This document shows, in pieces, positions 14,568-22,452 of a DNA stretch of 64,000 bases. Numbering within the stretch: position 1 is the first letter of the stretch; every line of letters starts with the position of its first letter. The stretch lies in IMG/VR virus record IMGVR_UViG_3300037504_000674, positions 1 through 64,000 of that record. One strand, written 5' to 3'. Below the pieces are notes generated by a model that saw only the letters and a program-made list of their open reading frames with translations, ran no database searches and was not told the origin of the DNA. This stretch comes from a virus. The position numbers and the translations under genes were made by a program.

Positions 14568-15219
14568 TATTGAAGTTGTCAGGGTTGCAGGAACTGTGTC
14601 TCACGTTACACTCGACAATGAAGGTCTAATCGAGTATCTAGGCAGAGTTAGCACGAATACCTACCGAGATGCAGACTATGTCAGTAGCGAGGAGTTCATC
14701 GGGGAGCGAATTGCCGAGGGTCACTTGGGACTACTTGAGCACAACTACGTCACGTTCTTGGTGACCGGTATTAGCCGCACGGCAGCCAACCAGCTTGTTC
14801 GCCATCGCATTGCTTCATACGTTCAGCAGAGCCAGCGGTACACAGACCAAAGAGCTAACAACGTTGTCATGCCAGATTCTGTTGCCGATAACCAGCGTGC
14901 GCGCGAGGTGTTCATGTCGGTCATCAATTCCTCCAAAGACGCTTATGCGGCTCTGCGGGAGTTGGGTGTACCAAAAGAAGACGCCAGGATGGTCCTCCCC
15001 CTGGGCACCGAGACGAAGATCACTGTGACCATGAACCTGCGTACATACTTACACCTATTTGACTTACGTATATCGCCACACGCTCAGTGGGAAATAAGGC
15101 GCATGTGCCAGTTGATGTTGTTAGATTTGTGCGAGTATGCACCAAGTGTATTCGTAGACTACTTGAACGCCAATGCTGACCGGTACCCAGAGTTTTGGAA
15201 GGAGAGTGAAGATGTGTGA
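14545..15219 (+). CDS. thyX: Flavin-dependent thymidylate synthase ThyX
   Basis: Makes dTMP from dUMP with methylenetetrahydrofolate and FAD/NADPH. The ThyX signature RHR-x2-S-x6-S-x-RY is present at residues 86-99 (RHRIASYVQQSQRY). Length, 224 aa, is normal. Also visible are GHLGLLEHNYVTFLV (59-73) and LPLGTETKITVTMNLRTYLHL (about 150-170), both typical of the family. GGAGG precedes the ATG by 7 bases. Works with the RNR at 16441 in supplying dTTP for phage DNA. Confidence 0.95.
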   Translation: MNTQMCGDIEVVRVAGTVSHVTLDNEGLIEYLGRVSTNTYRDADYVSSEEFIGERIAEGHLGLLEHNYVTFLVTGISRTAANQLVRHRIASYVQQSQRYTDQRANNVVMPDSVADNQRAREVFMSVINSSKDAYAALRELGVPKEDARMVLPLGTETKITVTMNLRTYLHLFDLRISPHAQWEIRRMCQLMLLDLCEYAPSVFVDYLNANADRYPEFWKESEDV

Positions 15220-15433
15220 TCACAAAAACACCGAGATGATACGCGGTCTTCCTGGGGTCCTGATGTGCGCCAGCTGCGGAAAGCTGTTTGATGCCTATAG
15301 CCCGCAGAACTCAAATGGGCTGTTCGTCGCGATGGACGCACAGGAACTAAGCGAGGCCGTGATTGGCGCGCTGCGCCACCTGGTGCAAAGAAATCATGAG
15401 TGGTTGGCGCTAAGCATCGCCGATCTGTCTTAG
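15212..15433 (+). CDS. Small zinc-binding protein, 73 aa
   Basis: The N-terminus has CDHKNT and about 14 residues later CASC, a C-x-H ... C-x2-C arrangement that probably binds one zinc ion. The C-terminal half is helical. GGAGAG lies 7 bases before the ATG, which lies inside the end of thyX. Not recognised beyond the zinc motif. Confidence 0.6.
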   Translation: MCDHKNTEMIRGLPGVLMCASCGKLFDAYSPQNSNGLFVAMDAQELSEAVIGALRHLVQRNHEWLALSIADLS

Positions 15434-15445
15434 AGGGGGCTTACA

Positions 15446-15994
15446 GTGGAAGAGCTGATATTATGCGTGCCGGATAGCGAGCTTGACTGTTTCTGGGACG
15501 GCCAACTAATGCCAGGGCTGCACAAGGTGTTGTACGCAATTGCCGAAATGGATGGCAGGTTTCTCACTGAGGAGAAAGCGGAGTCTCTGAAATACGACAG
15601 GGAGGTAGTGGTTTATTGCGTTATCCGTGACAACGAAAGGGGGGTACTGAGATACCGCCGTCATGACGGCGACGACCGCCTGCGTAGCCTGTGGTCATTG
15701 GGGGTGGGCGGGCACGTGAACCTGAACGATGCCGACCAGGCGAGCGGCGTAATGGAAGATACCATGCAGATCGCCGCTGCTAGGGAGATAAACGAGGAGT
15801 TCAAAGTTGAAAATCTGGAGCTTGAGGTAATAGGCGTCATAAAATCAGACGCCAACCCCGTATGCAGAGATCACATAGGAGTTGTTTTCTTCGCTTACGC
15901 GGATATCATTGCGCCCAGGACAGAGAAAGACTTTGAGTTCTTCCAGCCAAAAAGGTACGAGGTGTGGTCTAAGATTATTTTGAACGAGCTTTGA
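15446..15994 (+). CDS. Nudix hydrolase
   Basis: The Nudix box G-x5-E-x7-R-E-x2-E-E is visible in an expanded form: GVGGHVN near residue 86, then AAAREINEEF near 112-121. It hydrolyses nucleoside diphosphates linked to another group, so it may clean oxidised nucleotides or degrade signalling or NAD-like compounds. About 182 aa; the first 50 residues are an extra N-terminal extension. GTG start with a G-rich ribosome site. Last gene of the plus-strand early operon. Confidence 0.85.
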   Translation: MEELILCVPDSELDCFWDGQLMPGLHKVLYAIAEMDGRFLTEEKAESLKYDREVVVYCVIRDNERGVLRYRRHDGDDRLRSLWSLGVGGHVNLNDADQASGVMEDTMQIAAAREINEEFKVENLELEVIGVIKSDANPVCRDHIGVVFFAYADIIAPRTEKDFEFFQPKRYEVWSKIILNEL

Positions 15995-16006
15995 GACACA
16001 CGCAGA

Positions 16007-16030
16007 GGGGGCGCCTGATCAGGCGCCCCC
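16007..16030. terminator. Perfect 24-bp palindromic terminator hairpin
   Basis: GGGGGCGCCTGATCAGGCGCCCCC is a perfect palindrome, very GC-rich, between convergent genes (plus gene ends 15994, minus gene ends 16043). It is symmetrical so it can act in both directions. No T-run follows on either side, so termination may rely on stem strength alone, or the element may also be a protein-binding site. Confidence 0.7.
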
Positions 16031-16042
16031 AAGCTACGCCGC

Positions 16043-16429
16043 TTAACGGAGCACCAAATTACCCGAACTGTCGTAGGACCAAGTGGGAAAGGATGGGTAG
16101 CTAATTATGATTGTGTCTTTCTCTAATGTGGCCATTGGAATCTCGTGTTCTAGGCCGCACATCGTTAGGAAATCCAATTTCTTGGACACAGGTACACCCA
16201 GTCTCATCTCGCAGCAATCGTTGGACACTGTAATCGACACGTCTGAGCCCCGCGTATCAGCGTCACCCATTATATCAAGCACCCCCAAGTCACAATACCC
16301 AAGGAAGTCCAGTAGCTCCACAGCCGCCGCACGGCTAATGTAGTATTTATTCTCGTGAACCGTCACGTACATTCCTTCCCCAACTGGCTCTTCTGTCATC
16401 GGGCAAATCCATCGTCTTTCCTGCTTCAT
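16043..16429 (-). CDS. Hypothetical protein, 128 aa
   Basis: Not recognised. Starts MKQERRWICPMTEEPVGEG; contains a CPMTEEP loop and later SNDCCEMRLGVPVSKKL. The middle (VHENKYYISRAAAVELLDFLGY) is helical. TGGAGG precedes the ATG by 5 bases. It is the last gene of the operon read from 29247, 11 bases after nrdJ, and may be linked to RNR, but there is no motif to support a specific role. Confidence 0.65.
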   Translation of the reverse strand: MKQERRWICPMTEEPVGEGMYVTVHENKYYISRAAAVELLDFLGYCDLGVLDIMGDADTRGSDVSITVSNDCCEMRLGVPVSKKLDFLTMCGLEHEIPMATLEKDTIIISYPSFPTWSYDSSGNLVLR

Positions 16430-16440
16430 GTTTTCCTCCA

Positions 16441-18648
16441 CTAGATTGAACACTTTCCGCCGGCGCACTGCTTGCATGTCATACACCCCTCTTGAAGAAC
16501 GATTGTATTAACACCGCCGCAGTACGGGCACTTAGTATTACCGTTCCTATCAACCATGAACCCCTTACTCGTCTCAACAAACTCTCCTGAACCATTATCT
16601 CCGCCGTTGACAATACGCTGTATCACACCTCCTATTTCACCTGCGTAACCTCCCGTCTTATACAATTGATCAAGCACGTCACGCAAACCAACTCCACTGC
16701 GTAACGCGAGGCTAACCATGCGCCCAATGAGCACCGAAACATTAGTCTCGCCGGTTATGAATACCTCTACTGGTGCTCCATCTTTATCGAAATTAACTGT
16801 CACATACGTCTTGCGACCGTCGTCGGTATGCACCCTGGTTTTACCCTCAAGCGTCTCGGCGCGCTCGTGTTTCTTCTTTGTTTCTAGCACCTGATGTCTT
16901 AACGAGCCATCCCGATACACAGTGATACCCTTGCAATCGGACTGCATGGCAAGCAGGTATACATCTATGATGTCGTCTACGGTTGCATCGTTTGGTAAAT
17001 TAACCGTTTTGCTAATGCTGGCATCAATCCATTTCTGAGCAGCCGAAAGCATCTTGACATGATGGATAGGATTAATCTCACCGGCTGTCTTGTATTCCGG
17101 CAAATCTCTTGGCACACTCCCTGTCTCAAGAACATGCTTGAACTCATCTGGCGATAGGTCTAGCACATCAAGCGTCTGGCTAGTCCAATTCAACTCAGTA
17201 ATACCACCAGACCTAGAGGCCATATTGCGCGTGTACGCAAATGCGAAGTTGGGCTCGACCCCGCTTGAGCATTCCGCTATAGTCGATACTGTGCCAGTTG
17301 GCGCGATCGTATTGAGCGCCATATTGCGCAAACCGCCGTTTTGGCGAACAAAATCGAACACATCGACAAGGTCACCGGCGATTGGGTCAACGCCGTGGGC
17401 AAATCTACTATCGTTGTACGCTGCGGCCTGCCCGTACTTACGCGCCAGTCGATTGCTCTGCGAATACGAGTATTTAGTTAGGTCTCTGCACAACCGCTGA
17501 ACCTGCTGGCGACCATCCATCGAATCATATCTGTACCCTCCCTGTATTAGCCAATCATGAATACCCATCAGTCCAAGGCCGATATTTCTATACTTCAAAT
17601 TTGCATCGGCGAGCTCCTGAATTGGGAAGCTATTGATATCCACAACATCGTCAAGGAAGGAGACTGCCGCATACACGATACCCTCGAATTCATACGGTGA
17701 CAATTTAGATATATCTATAGACCCAAGATTGCAGCTTGAGTATGGCAGCAGGAACTGTTCTGCGCACGGGTTGGTTGAGTTCGCCTCCTCACGAGTTGAG
17801 CGGTATAAATTATGGCGAGTGGTAAACACCATTCCTGGGTCACCGCACTTCCAAGCGCTCTCGGCTATCGCTCGCAAGTAATCTCTGGAATTGATCTTAC
17901 CAGTTTTTCCGGTGACCTCGTGGTGAAATTCTATATCATTGTCATTGTTGTACGCCACCAAGAACTCATGCGGGTTTACGTCGATGCTGATATTGAAGAA
18001 ACTAAAAACCGAGCGCCCGTCATTACCATTCTTGGATGCGATAAAATCTAGCGCGTCTGGATGCGTGTAGTCAAGAATTCCCATCAGAGCAGCCCTTCGT
18101 TTGCCGCCCTGCTTGATGATATCGGCTGCCTTGTCGAAGATTCTCATGAACGATATCGGCCCAGAGGCCGCATTTGGTATGCTGGCTACCCGCGAATTAA
18201 GCGGCCTCAGCTGCGAGAAGTCAAACCCGACACCGCCGCCTGCTTTTGTTATCATAGCCATGTCGTACAACGCTTTGAAGATGGAGTCCATCGAGTCATG
18301 CACCGGTACTACGAAGCACGCCGATAAACAACACCCATCGCGCGACTGGTATATCCTTGTGTAATCCTGGTAAGACATCTGCTCAACCGGAATTGAGAAC
18401 ACTCCGAGGTTAAGATTGATTCCGGCATTGAACAGCGTGGGAGAATTAGGGATGAATTTACGGCTTTCGATTAAGCTGTAGTACAATCGCTCGCTGTTGA
18501 CCATCTCTGATAGCGATTTACCCTTCGGCACGCCAGCCGCAGCGACATACCTAGCCACCCTCCTGGCGATATCCTCCCATTTATCCTCCCCTTTCATAAA
18601 GTATCTATCTCTAAGCACCTGATTGACCAACTGTGGGTTTCTAAACAT
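16441..18648 (-). CDS. nrdJ: Adenosylcobalamin-dependent (class II) ribonucleotide reductase
   Basis: Reduces ribonucleotides to deoxyribonucleotides without oxygen using B12. Visible: FIPNSPTLFNAG near the start of the catalytic barrel, GGGVGFDFSQLRPLNSRV (about 140-157), NPCAEQ with active Cys at 295, and APTGTVSTIAECSSGVEPNF in the thiyl-radical loop. The C-terminus has a TSCPD-like domain (GETNVSVLIGRMVSLALRSG) and a Cys-rich tail CPYCGG ... CMTCKQC, which probably hands electrons to the active site. 735 aa is typical of NrdJ. The second ATG (GGAG upstream) is chosen as start. It needs host cobalamin. Confidence 0.92.
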   Translation of the reverse strand: MFRNPQLVNQVLRDRYFMKGEDKWEDIARRVARYVAAAGVPKGKSLSEMVNSERLYYSLIESRKFIPNSPTLFNAGINLNLGVFSIPVEQMSYQDYTRIYQSRDGCCLSACFVVPVHDSMDSIFKALYDMAMITKAGGGVGFDFSQLRPLNSRVASIPNAASGPISFMRIFDKAADIIKQGGKRRAALMGILDYTHPDALDFIASKNGNDGRSVFSFFNISIDVNPHEFLVAYNNDNDIEFHHEVTGKTGKINSRDYLRAIAESAWKCGDPGMVFTTRHNLYRSTREEANSTNPCAEQFLLPYSSCNLGSIDISKLSPYEFEGIVYAAVSFLDDVVDINSFPIQELADANLKYRNIGLGLMGIHDWLIQGGYRYDSMDGRQQVQRLCRDLTKYSYSQSNRLARKYGQAAAYNDSRFAHGVDPIAGDLVDVFDFVRQNGGLRNMALNTIAPTGTVSTIAECSSGVEPNFAFAYTRNMASRSGGITELNWTSQTLDVLDLSPDEFKHVLETGSVPRDLPEYKTAGEINPIHHVKMLSAAQKWIDASISKTVNLPNDATVDDIIDVYLLAMQSDCKGITVYRDGSLRHQVLETKKKHERAETLEGKTRVHTDDGRKTYVTVNFDKDGAPVEVFITGETNVSVLIGRMVSLALRSGVGLRDVLDQLYKTGGYAGEIGGVIQRIVNGGDNGSGEFVETSKGFMVDRNGNTKCPYCGGVNTIVLQEGCMTCKQCAGGKCSI

Positions 18649-19198
18649 TGTCTCTCCATTGATTTTGTGAAGCATCTATTGCGCTAAGTGGCTGATCATG
18701 CGCACCGCTGCCAAAATGCTCTGCTAGCTCCTTGAGGTCCTTGACGACTTGGTATGGCTCGTAGACATCACGCAGCGAGAATGGGTAGCGGGACCACCCG
18801 ACCTGCACGTTGACATCCCCGTGGTTTGTTAGCATCTCCCAGGGGCCTCTACGAACCACCCATGCGCTTTGTAGATCGGCGATATCTCCCTGGCGAGTAG
18901 ATGAGTAGCGCAGCGGTGTGTGGTAATGGATACGTAGCACTCCCTTGTTTGTGACTAAATAATACTCGTCATGCCAATCGGAGTATGCAACATATAGCAC
19001 AAACCCGGATAGGGATATTAACACAAGGCCTAGTGGGGCCACAAAGTACCAGCGCATTGCGCGGGTGATCAATAGCATGGTAATCATAATCACGCACGCA
19101 CCAAACAGCAGGGCGGGGAATTTCAACCACTTAGCACTGGCTAATAGTGACCTTCTAATTATATACAGTGGCTCAGAGGTACTACCACCTTCACGCAT
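18641..19198 (-). CDS. Membrane protein with bacterial PH-like domain
   Basis: Two hydrophobic segments (about residues 26-46 and 51-72) are followed by DEYYLVTNKGVLRIHYH...QGDIADLQSAWVV and GPWEMLTNHGDVNVQV, the pattern of bacterial PH domains of the YdbS/YdbT type (E/Y-x-x-V-T-N-x-R-x-x ... I-x-x-I). These domains are membrane-associated and of unknown role in bacteria. The gene overlaps nrdJ by 8 bases. One of four membrane genes that surround the FtsK-like ATPase. Confidence 0.7.
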   Translation of the reverse strand: MREGGSTSEPLYIIRRSLLASAKWLKFPALLFGACVIMITMLLITRAMRWYFVAPLGLVLISLSGFVLYVAYSDWHDEYYLVTNKGVLRIHYHTPLRYSSTRQGDIADLQSAWVVRRGPWEMLTNHGDVNVQVGWSRYPFSLRDVYEPYQVVKDLKELAEHFGSGAHDQPLSAIDASQNQWRDNV

Positions 19199-19406
19199 CT
19201 CTTACTCTTCTGGTTCTAGATACAGTTGGCGGAGATTGTGCAGATGTCACATCCATAGCTTGAAGGGTATGCTTACTCGAACTTTGGCTTCTGTCACAGC
19301 TAGAGTCCACTTTTCTAGCAACGTACCCCAAGTAGAAACTAATCACAATCGACACAGCCCATAATAAGCACATCAAAGCAAACACGAAAGGCGAAATTTC
19401 AATCAT
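19191..19406 (-). CDS. Small single-pass membrane protein, 71 aa
   Basis: One membrane helix at residues 8-31 (FALMCLLWAVSIVISFYLGYVA) followed by a basic, Ser/Thr-rich cytoplasmic tail. AAGGAG lies upstream. It overlaps the ATPase gene by four bases, so it is coupled to it and could be a membrane partner of that protein. No family recognised. Confidence 0.55.
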   Translation of the reverse strand: MIEISPFVFALMCLLWAVSIVISFYLGYVARKVDSSCDRSQSSSKHTLQAMDVTSAQSPPTVSRTRRVRDA

Positions 19407-20812
19407 CCGCGCTTCTCCTTGAGTAATTCTAGATCAATTGAGGCGGCCTTATTTTTGGATTCCCGCTCCTCAATGATGCCGTCATCGACCAGCCTGAGCC
19501 ACACACGATTAGAGCGCGGGTACCCCCAACCCATCGCGGTTTGGATGTAACTCTTGGTTGTTTCCTCGATCCCGCGATCAATAATGTGGTTGGCGAAGTC
19601 GATCACATCCTTCGTCATATCTGAGGAACGAACATCGGCTGCCGTTCTTACATCCAATACTACTTTTTGATTATCTTGATATTTTGCTCTTAGCTCACTG
19701 ATTAAGCGCGTGATATTAGAATAATCCTCCTCGTCACCAGCAAAGGCTGCCTGGAAGCGGGTTGAATTGCTGGTAATAAACGCACCCCTTCCAGGCAAGT
19801 ATTCTGCCTGCGTATCGCCGTGCCCTATGGCAATGTAGGCATCTGTTGGGTTTTGCATTGCCCCGCACATCACCAGTCTAAACTGACCCTTGGCGTCCCC
19901 GCCACCAACACGATCAACCTTAGGGCGCTGGGTGGTAACGTACAAGTGGATTTTCTCTGATCTGCCCAAGCGCATTAAGCTATCCATGCGCTTACCTATT
20001 TCTGGGCTACCTGAGGCGATGAGGTCAGCGATCTCGCCAATATAAACTACCAGGCGAGGCAAATCGCGCTTACCTTCCGGTGGCAGTTTAGATCGCCGAT
20101 CGCGCTCTTCTTCTACCCAAGCCAGAATAGCCGAGGCGATGTCTGGATCGGCTGTCGGCTCATGCATCAGATGGGGCAAATCAGACCACGGCATTACATC
20201 TGCTTGTTTCCCACTCATGATAAACACGCCTAGCTCACTAGGCTTGTACGCGGAAGCCAAGCCGTACAACAGCGTGTTCCCCAGCGTAGTTTTTCCAGAG
20301 CCGCTCGAACCAGCTATTAAGATGTGGTGGTGTTTAGAGGATTCGTTTCTCACAACCACCTCTTCGCCGTCAAGCGTTTTGCCAACCACTATATGATTAG
20401 GCCTGGATGGCCCCAGCGACGATATGACCAACTTTCGGAAATAATCCTCCCCCACAATGTCGGACAGGCTAAAGTCGAACACTATAAACCCGCCGCCAAT
20501 AGAAATGCCAAAATCTGCACCCTCTGGCAATCCAAGATTTCCCTTGATGACATACTTGGTTTTGGACCTGATGGTAGATATGTTGCGAAATGCGTTACCT
20601 TGTTGCTGGTAAGCATGATCAACTTTGCCGAACCTCTCTTGCTGCAACAGCCTGATTTCCTGATGGCTGGCGGGCTTCGCGTAAAATCTGCACTGGTCAG
20701 ACAAGATAACAATTCCGTCGCTATTTATGATTACCGGGTACCCATCATCATAGCAGGCCGACTCAATGAAATCAGCCGCTCTATTTAACAGCTTGACCAA
20801 TTTAGCATCCAA
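19403..20812 (-). CDS. FtsK/SpoIIIE-like DNA translocase ATPase
   Basis: Motor ATPase of the FtsK-HerA superfamily. Walker A is GSSGSGKTTLGNTLLYGLA (about 167-185); Walker B region is RLVVYIGEIADLI, where canonical FtsK has DE-x-A-D and here Gly takes the Asp place; Arg-finger-like region VTTQRPKVDRV and the lid follow. The C-terminus (TKSYIQTAMGWGYPRSNRVWLRLVDDGIIEE) is like the FtsK gamma DNA-reading winged helix. No N-terminal membrane domain is fused; membrane helices are on neighbouring genes. TTG start chosen because GGAGG lies 6 bases upstream inside the previous gene. Role could be genome partition, movement or membrane transport. Confidence 0.78.
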   Translation of the reverse strand: MDAKLVKLLNRAADFIESACYDDGYPVIINSDGIVILSDQCRFYAKPASHQEIRLLQQERFGKVDHAYQQQGNAFRNISTIRSKTKYVIKGNLGLPEGADFGISIGGGFIVFDFSLSDIVGEDYFRKLVISSLGPSRPNHIVVGKTLDGEEVVVRNESSKHHHILIAGSSGSGKTTLGNTLLYGLASAYKPSELGVFIMSGKQADVMPWSDLPHLMHEPTADPDIASAILAWVEEERDRRSKLPPEGKRDLPRLVVYIGEIADLIASGSPEIGKRMDSLMRLGRSEKIHLYVTTQRPKVDRVGGGDAKGQFRLVMCGAMQNPTDAYIAIGHGDTQAEYLPGRGAFITSNSTRFQAAFAGDEEDYSNITRLISELRAKYQDNQKVVLDVRTAADVRSSDMTKDVIDFANHIIDRGIEETTKSYIQTAMGWGYPRSNRVWLRLVDDGIIEERESKNKAASIDLELLKEKRG

Positions 20813-21335
20813 AATGATCCTCCAGGAATAATGCGCACACGTTGGTGTCCCACCCGGTAATCGCTGATATAGCAGAGATAGCCGTGTGCTCATGCCCACT
20901 CTCAACCATTTTTTCTAGCACCTGCCTAATACGGCGCGACCCGTATTTTTCGATTAGGCAGTCCATCGTGTATTCATTGGCTTGGGTGTCTGTGCATACC
21001 AACGTCTTGTACACGGTGTACCCCATCACAACCAAAATAAACAGTGTGGCCGACCAGATCAGCGGCTTGAACACTTGGTATCTAGCTACCATATTAACTG
21101 TCTTGTTATCCCTCATGGTATTTTCGTACAAGATGCGCTCGTTGTTTTTGTGGATGATCTCCTGGGATAATCTTGAATTTCTCTCAGATAGCTCTACGAC
21201 CTGCTTAGACAAATATCTGTTGGTATCCATGACGCTAGACTTAGTCGTGTTGTATGCGCTATACCCCAAAAGCGAAACTATTAAGCAAGTCATGAGTCCT
21301 ATGATGCACGCCATAGTTACCAGTACATCTTTCAT
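20802..21335 (-). CDS. Two-pass membrane protein with coiled coil
   Basis: Membrane segment near residues 5-26, then a charged helix (RYLSKQVVELSERNSRLSQEIIHKNNERI) with heptad pattern, a second membrane segment (about 95-115), and a C-terminal domain with WDTNVCALFLEDHFGC. Topology puts the coiled coil outside, or between the membranes, and both ends inside. The stop overlaps the ribosome site of the ATPase gene, so the two are made together and may form one membrane complex. Confidence 0.6.
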   Translation of the reverse strand: MKDVLVTMACIIGLMTCLIVSLLGYSAYNTTKSSVMDTNRYLSKQVVELSERNSRLSQEIIHKNNERILYENTMRDNKTVNMVARYQVFKPLIWSATLFILVVMGYTVYKTLVCTDTQANEYTMDCLIEKYGSRRIRQVLEKMVESGHEHTAISAISAITGWDTNVCALFLEDHFGC

Positions 21336-21955
21336 GAATCCCTCCACTCGCTACGCGGCGTCTCAGGGTCCTCTTCAACCGTCGGAACCGCACCCTTAAA
21401 GTACCTTACCGATCTACGACCATGCAAGAAATCCGTCACCGAGTGCATGGCCTCGCCTACCACCTCGCCAGTCAAAAACAGCCATGTCACCTTCCATTGC
21501 AGCGGCCTGGCTGTGAGCATCACAATATCTAGCGGGCTCACCCTGATCCTGGCGACAGAGTCAAGCGCAAGCATTGCAACATTGAAAGAAAGTATCCCCC
21601 CGATTATTAGAGCGTTGATAATGAAAAACAGATATATCAGTTTCGTAACCGAAGATAGCACGGGCCAATGCGATAGCGGGCTTCTATGTTTCACGATAAT
21701 TTGATACGGCAACCACAGATGCTTTAGCCCTCTCCAATGATTGTAGGGCGCGCTTGGGATATCTAAATCCGGCGACAGTATGGTCCCGCCAGCATACGCG
21801 CCCGCAGCTATGACAACCGACGAAGGTAGCGGCGCAATGTTTCTATGCGCGACGCCCAATAGTTTGTACGTTAGGTTTGCACAGATAAAGCAAGTGGCCG
21901 CTGTAGTAGCGGCCACTAACTTAGACACTTTTTTGTGCGCAGGATATCCTGGCAT
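21332..21955 (-). CDS. DUF2227-like membrane metal-binding protein
   Basis: Resembles DUF2227 and related YdjM-like membrane hydrolases: AGGTILSPDLDIPS (about 56-69), W-R-G-L-K-H-L-W-L-P-Y (about 74-84) and KHRSPLSHWP (about 89-98). These His and Asp residues sit next to membrane helices and probably bind metal. Family role is unknown. About three hydrophobic segments. It overlaps the gene that follows by four bases, so it belongs to the same membrane group. Confidence 0.7.
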   Translation of the reverse strand: MPGYPAHKKVSKLVAATTAATCFICANLTYKLLGVAHRNIAPLPSSVVIAAGAYAGGTILSPDLDIPSAPYNHWRGLKHLWLPYQIIVKHRSPLSHWPVLSSVTKLIYLFFIINALIIGGILSFNVAMLALDSVARIRVSPLDIVMLTARPLQWKVTWLFLTGEVVGEAMHSVTDFLHGRRSVRYFKGAVPTVEEDPETPRSEWRDS

Positions 21956-21968
21956 TTATCCCCCCAAC

Positions 21969-22451
21969 TCAACTAGAGATCACGATACAGTTATCGAGCC
22001 GAAATGCCCTGGTGAATTCCGGTTGCTTCTGACCGGCTTCGTATACCACAACCTTCACACCGCCTCGCTGAAACTGCTGGTCCCAGCCATGCTCATCTGC
22101 ATAGTCAAGTTTTTCAAACCTCAGCTCGTAGTCATCAGGTAACTCTCCTTTCAGCTTACTTAGTATACCACGATATGAAGGTTTTGCAAGCCAATCGGGA
22201 AAGCCGTCTTCTTCATCTGGTTCTTGTAAATCATCACCAAAACTCTCCCAATTAAACCTGAATTCCTTGCGACCGCCATCGACTGTCTGGCTGCTGATCG
22301 CATCTGGATAATCCTCCGATATTCTGTCGATGGATATCGAGATGTTCGGTTTGGATATATCCCATATTTCAGCTAATTCATCGTAAGTAAACCTGTCACC
22401 AATAGCACGTATTTCAAACAGCCTGTCGTTCCAAGTCTCAGTTAACGCCAT
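21969..22451 (-). CDS. Winged-helix-like protein, 160 aa
   Basis: The first 60 residues (DRLFEIRAIGDRFTYDELAEIWDISKPNISISIDRISEDYPDAI) read as a winged helix-turn-helix with recognition helix near PNISISIDRI. The C-terminal two thirds is acidic then beta-rich, not recognised. AAGGAG in the end of the large enzyme gene serves as its ribosome site. It may bind DNA and act as local regulator or work with the ATPase. Confidence 0.55.
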   Translation of the reverse strand: MALTETWNDRLFEIRAIGDRFTYDELAEIWDISKPNISISIDRISEDYPDAISSQTVDGGRKEFRFNWESFGDDLQEPDEEDGFPDWLAKPSYRGILSKLKGELPDDYELRFEKLDYADEHGWDQQFQRGGVKVVVYEAGQKQPEFTRAFRLDNCIVISS

Positions 22452-22452
22452 G

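Noticed and set aside
20324-20788. 154-codon plus-strand frame opposite the FtsK-like gene
   Set aside because: Fully antisense to a clear ATPase gene with Walker motif; no ribosome site.
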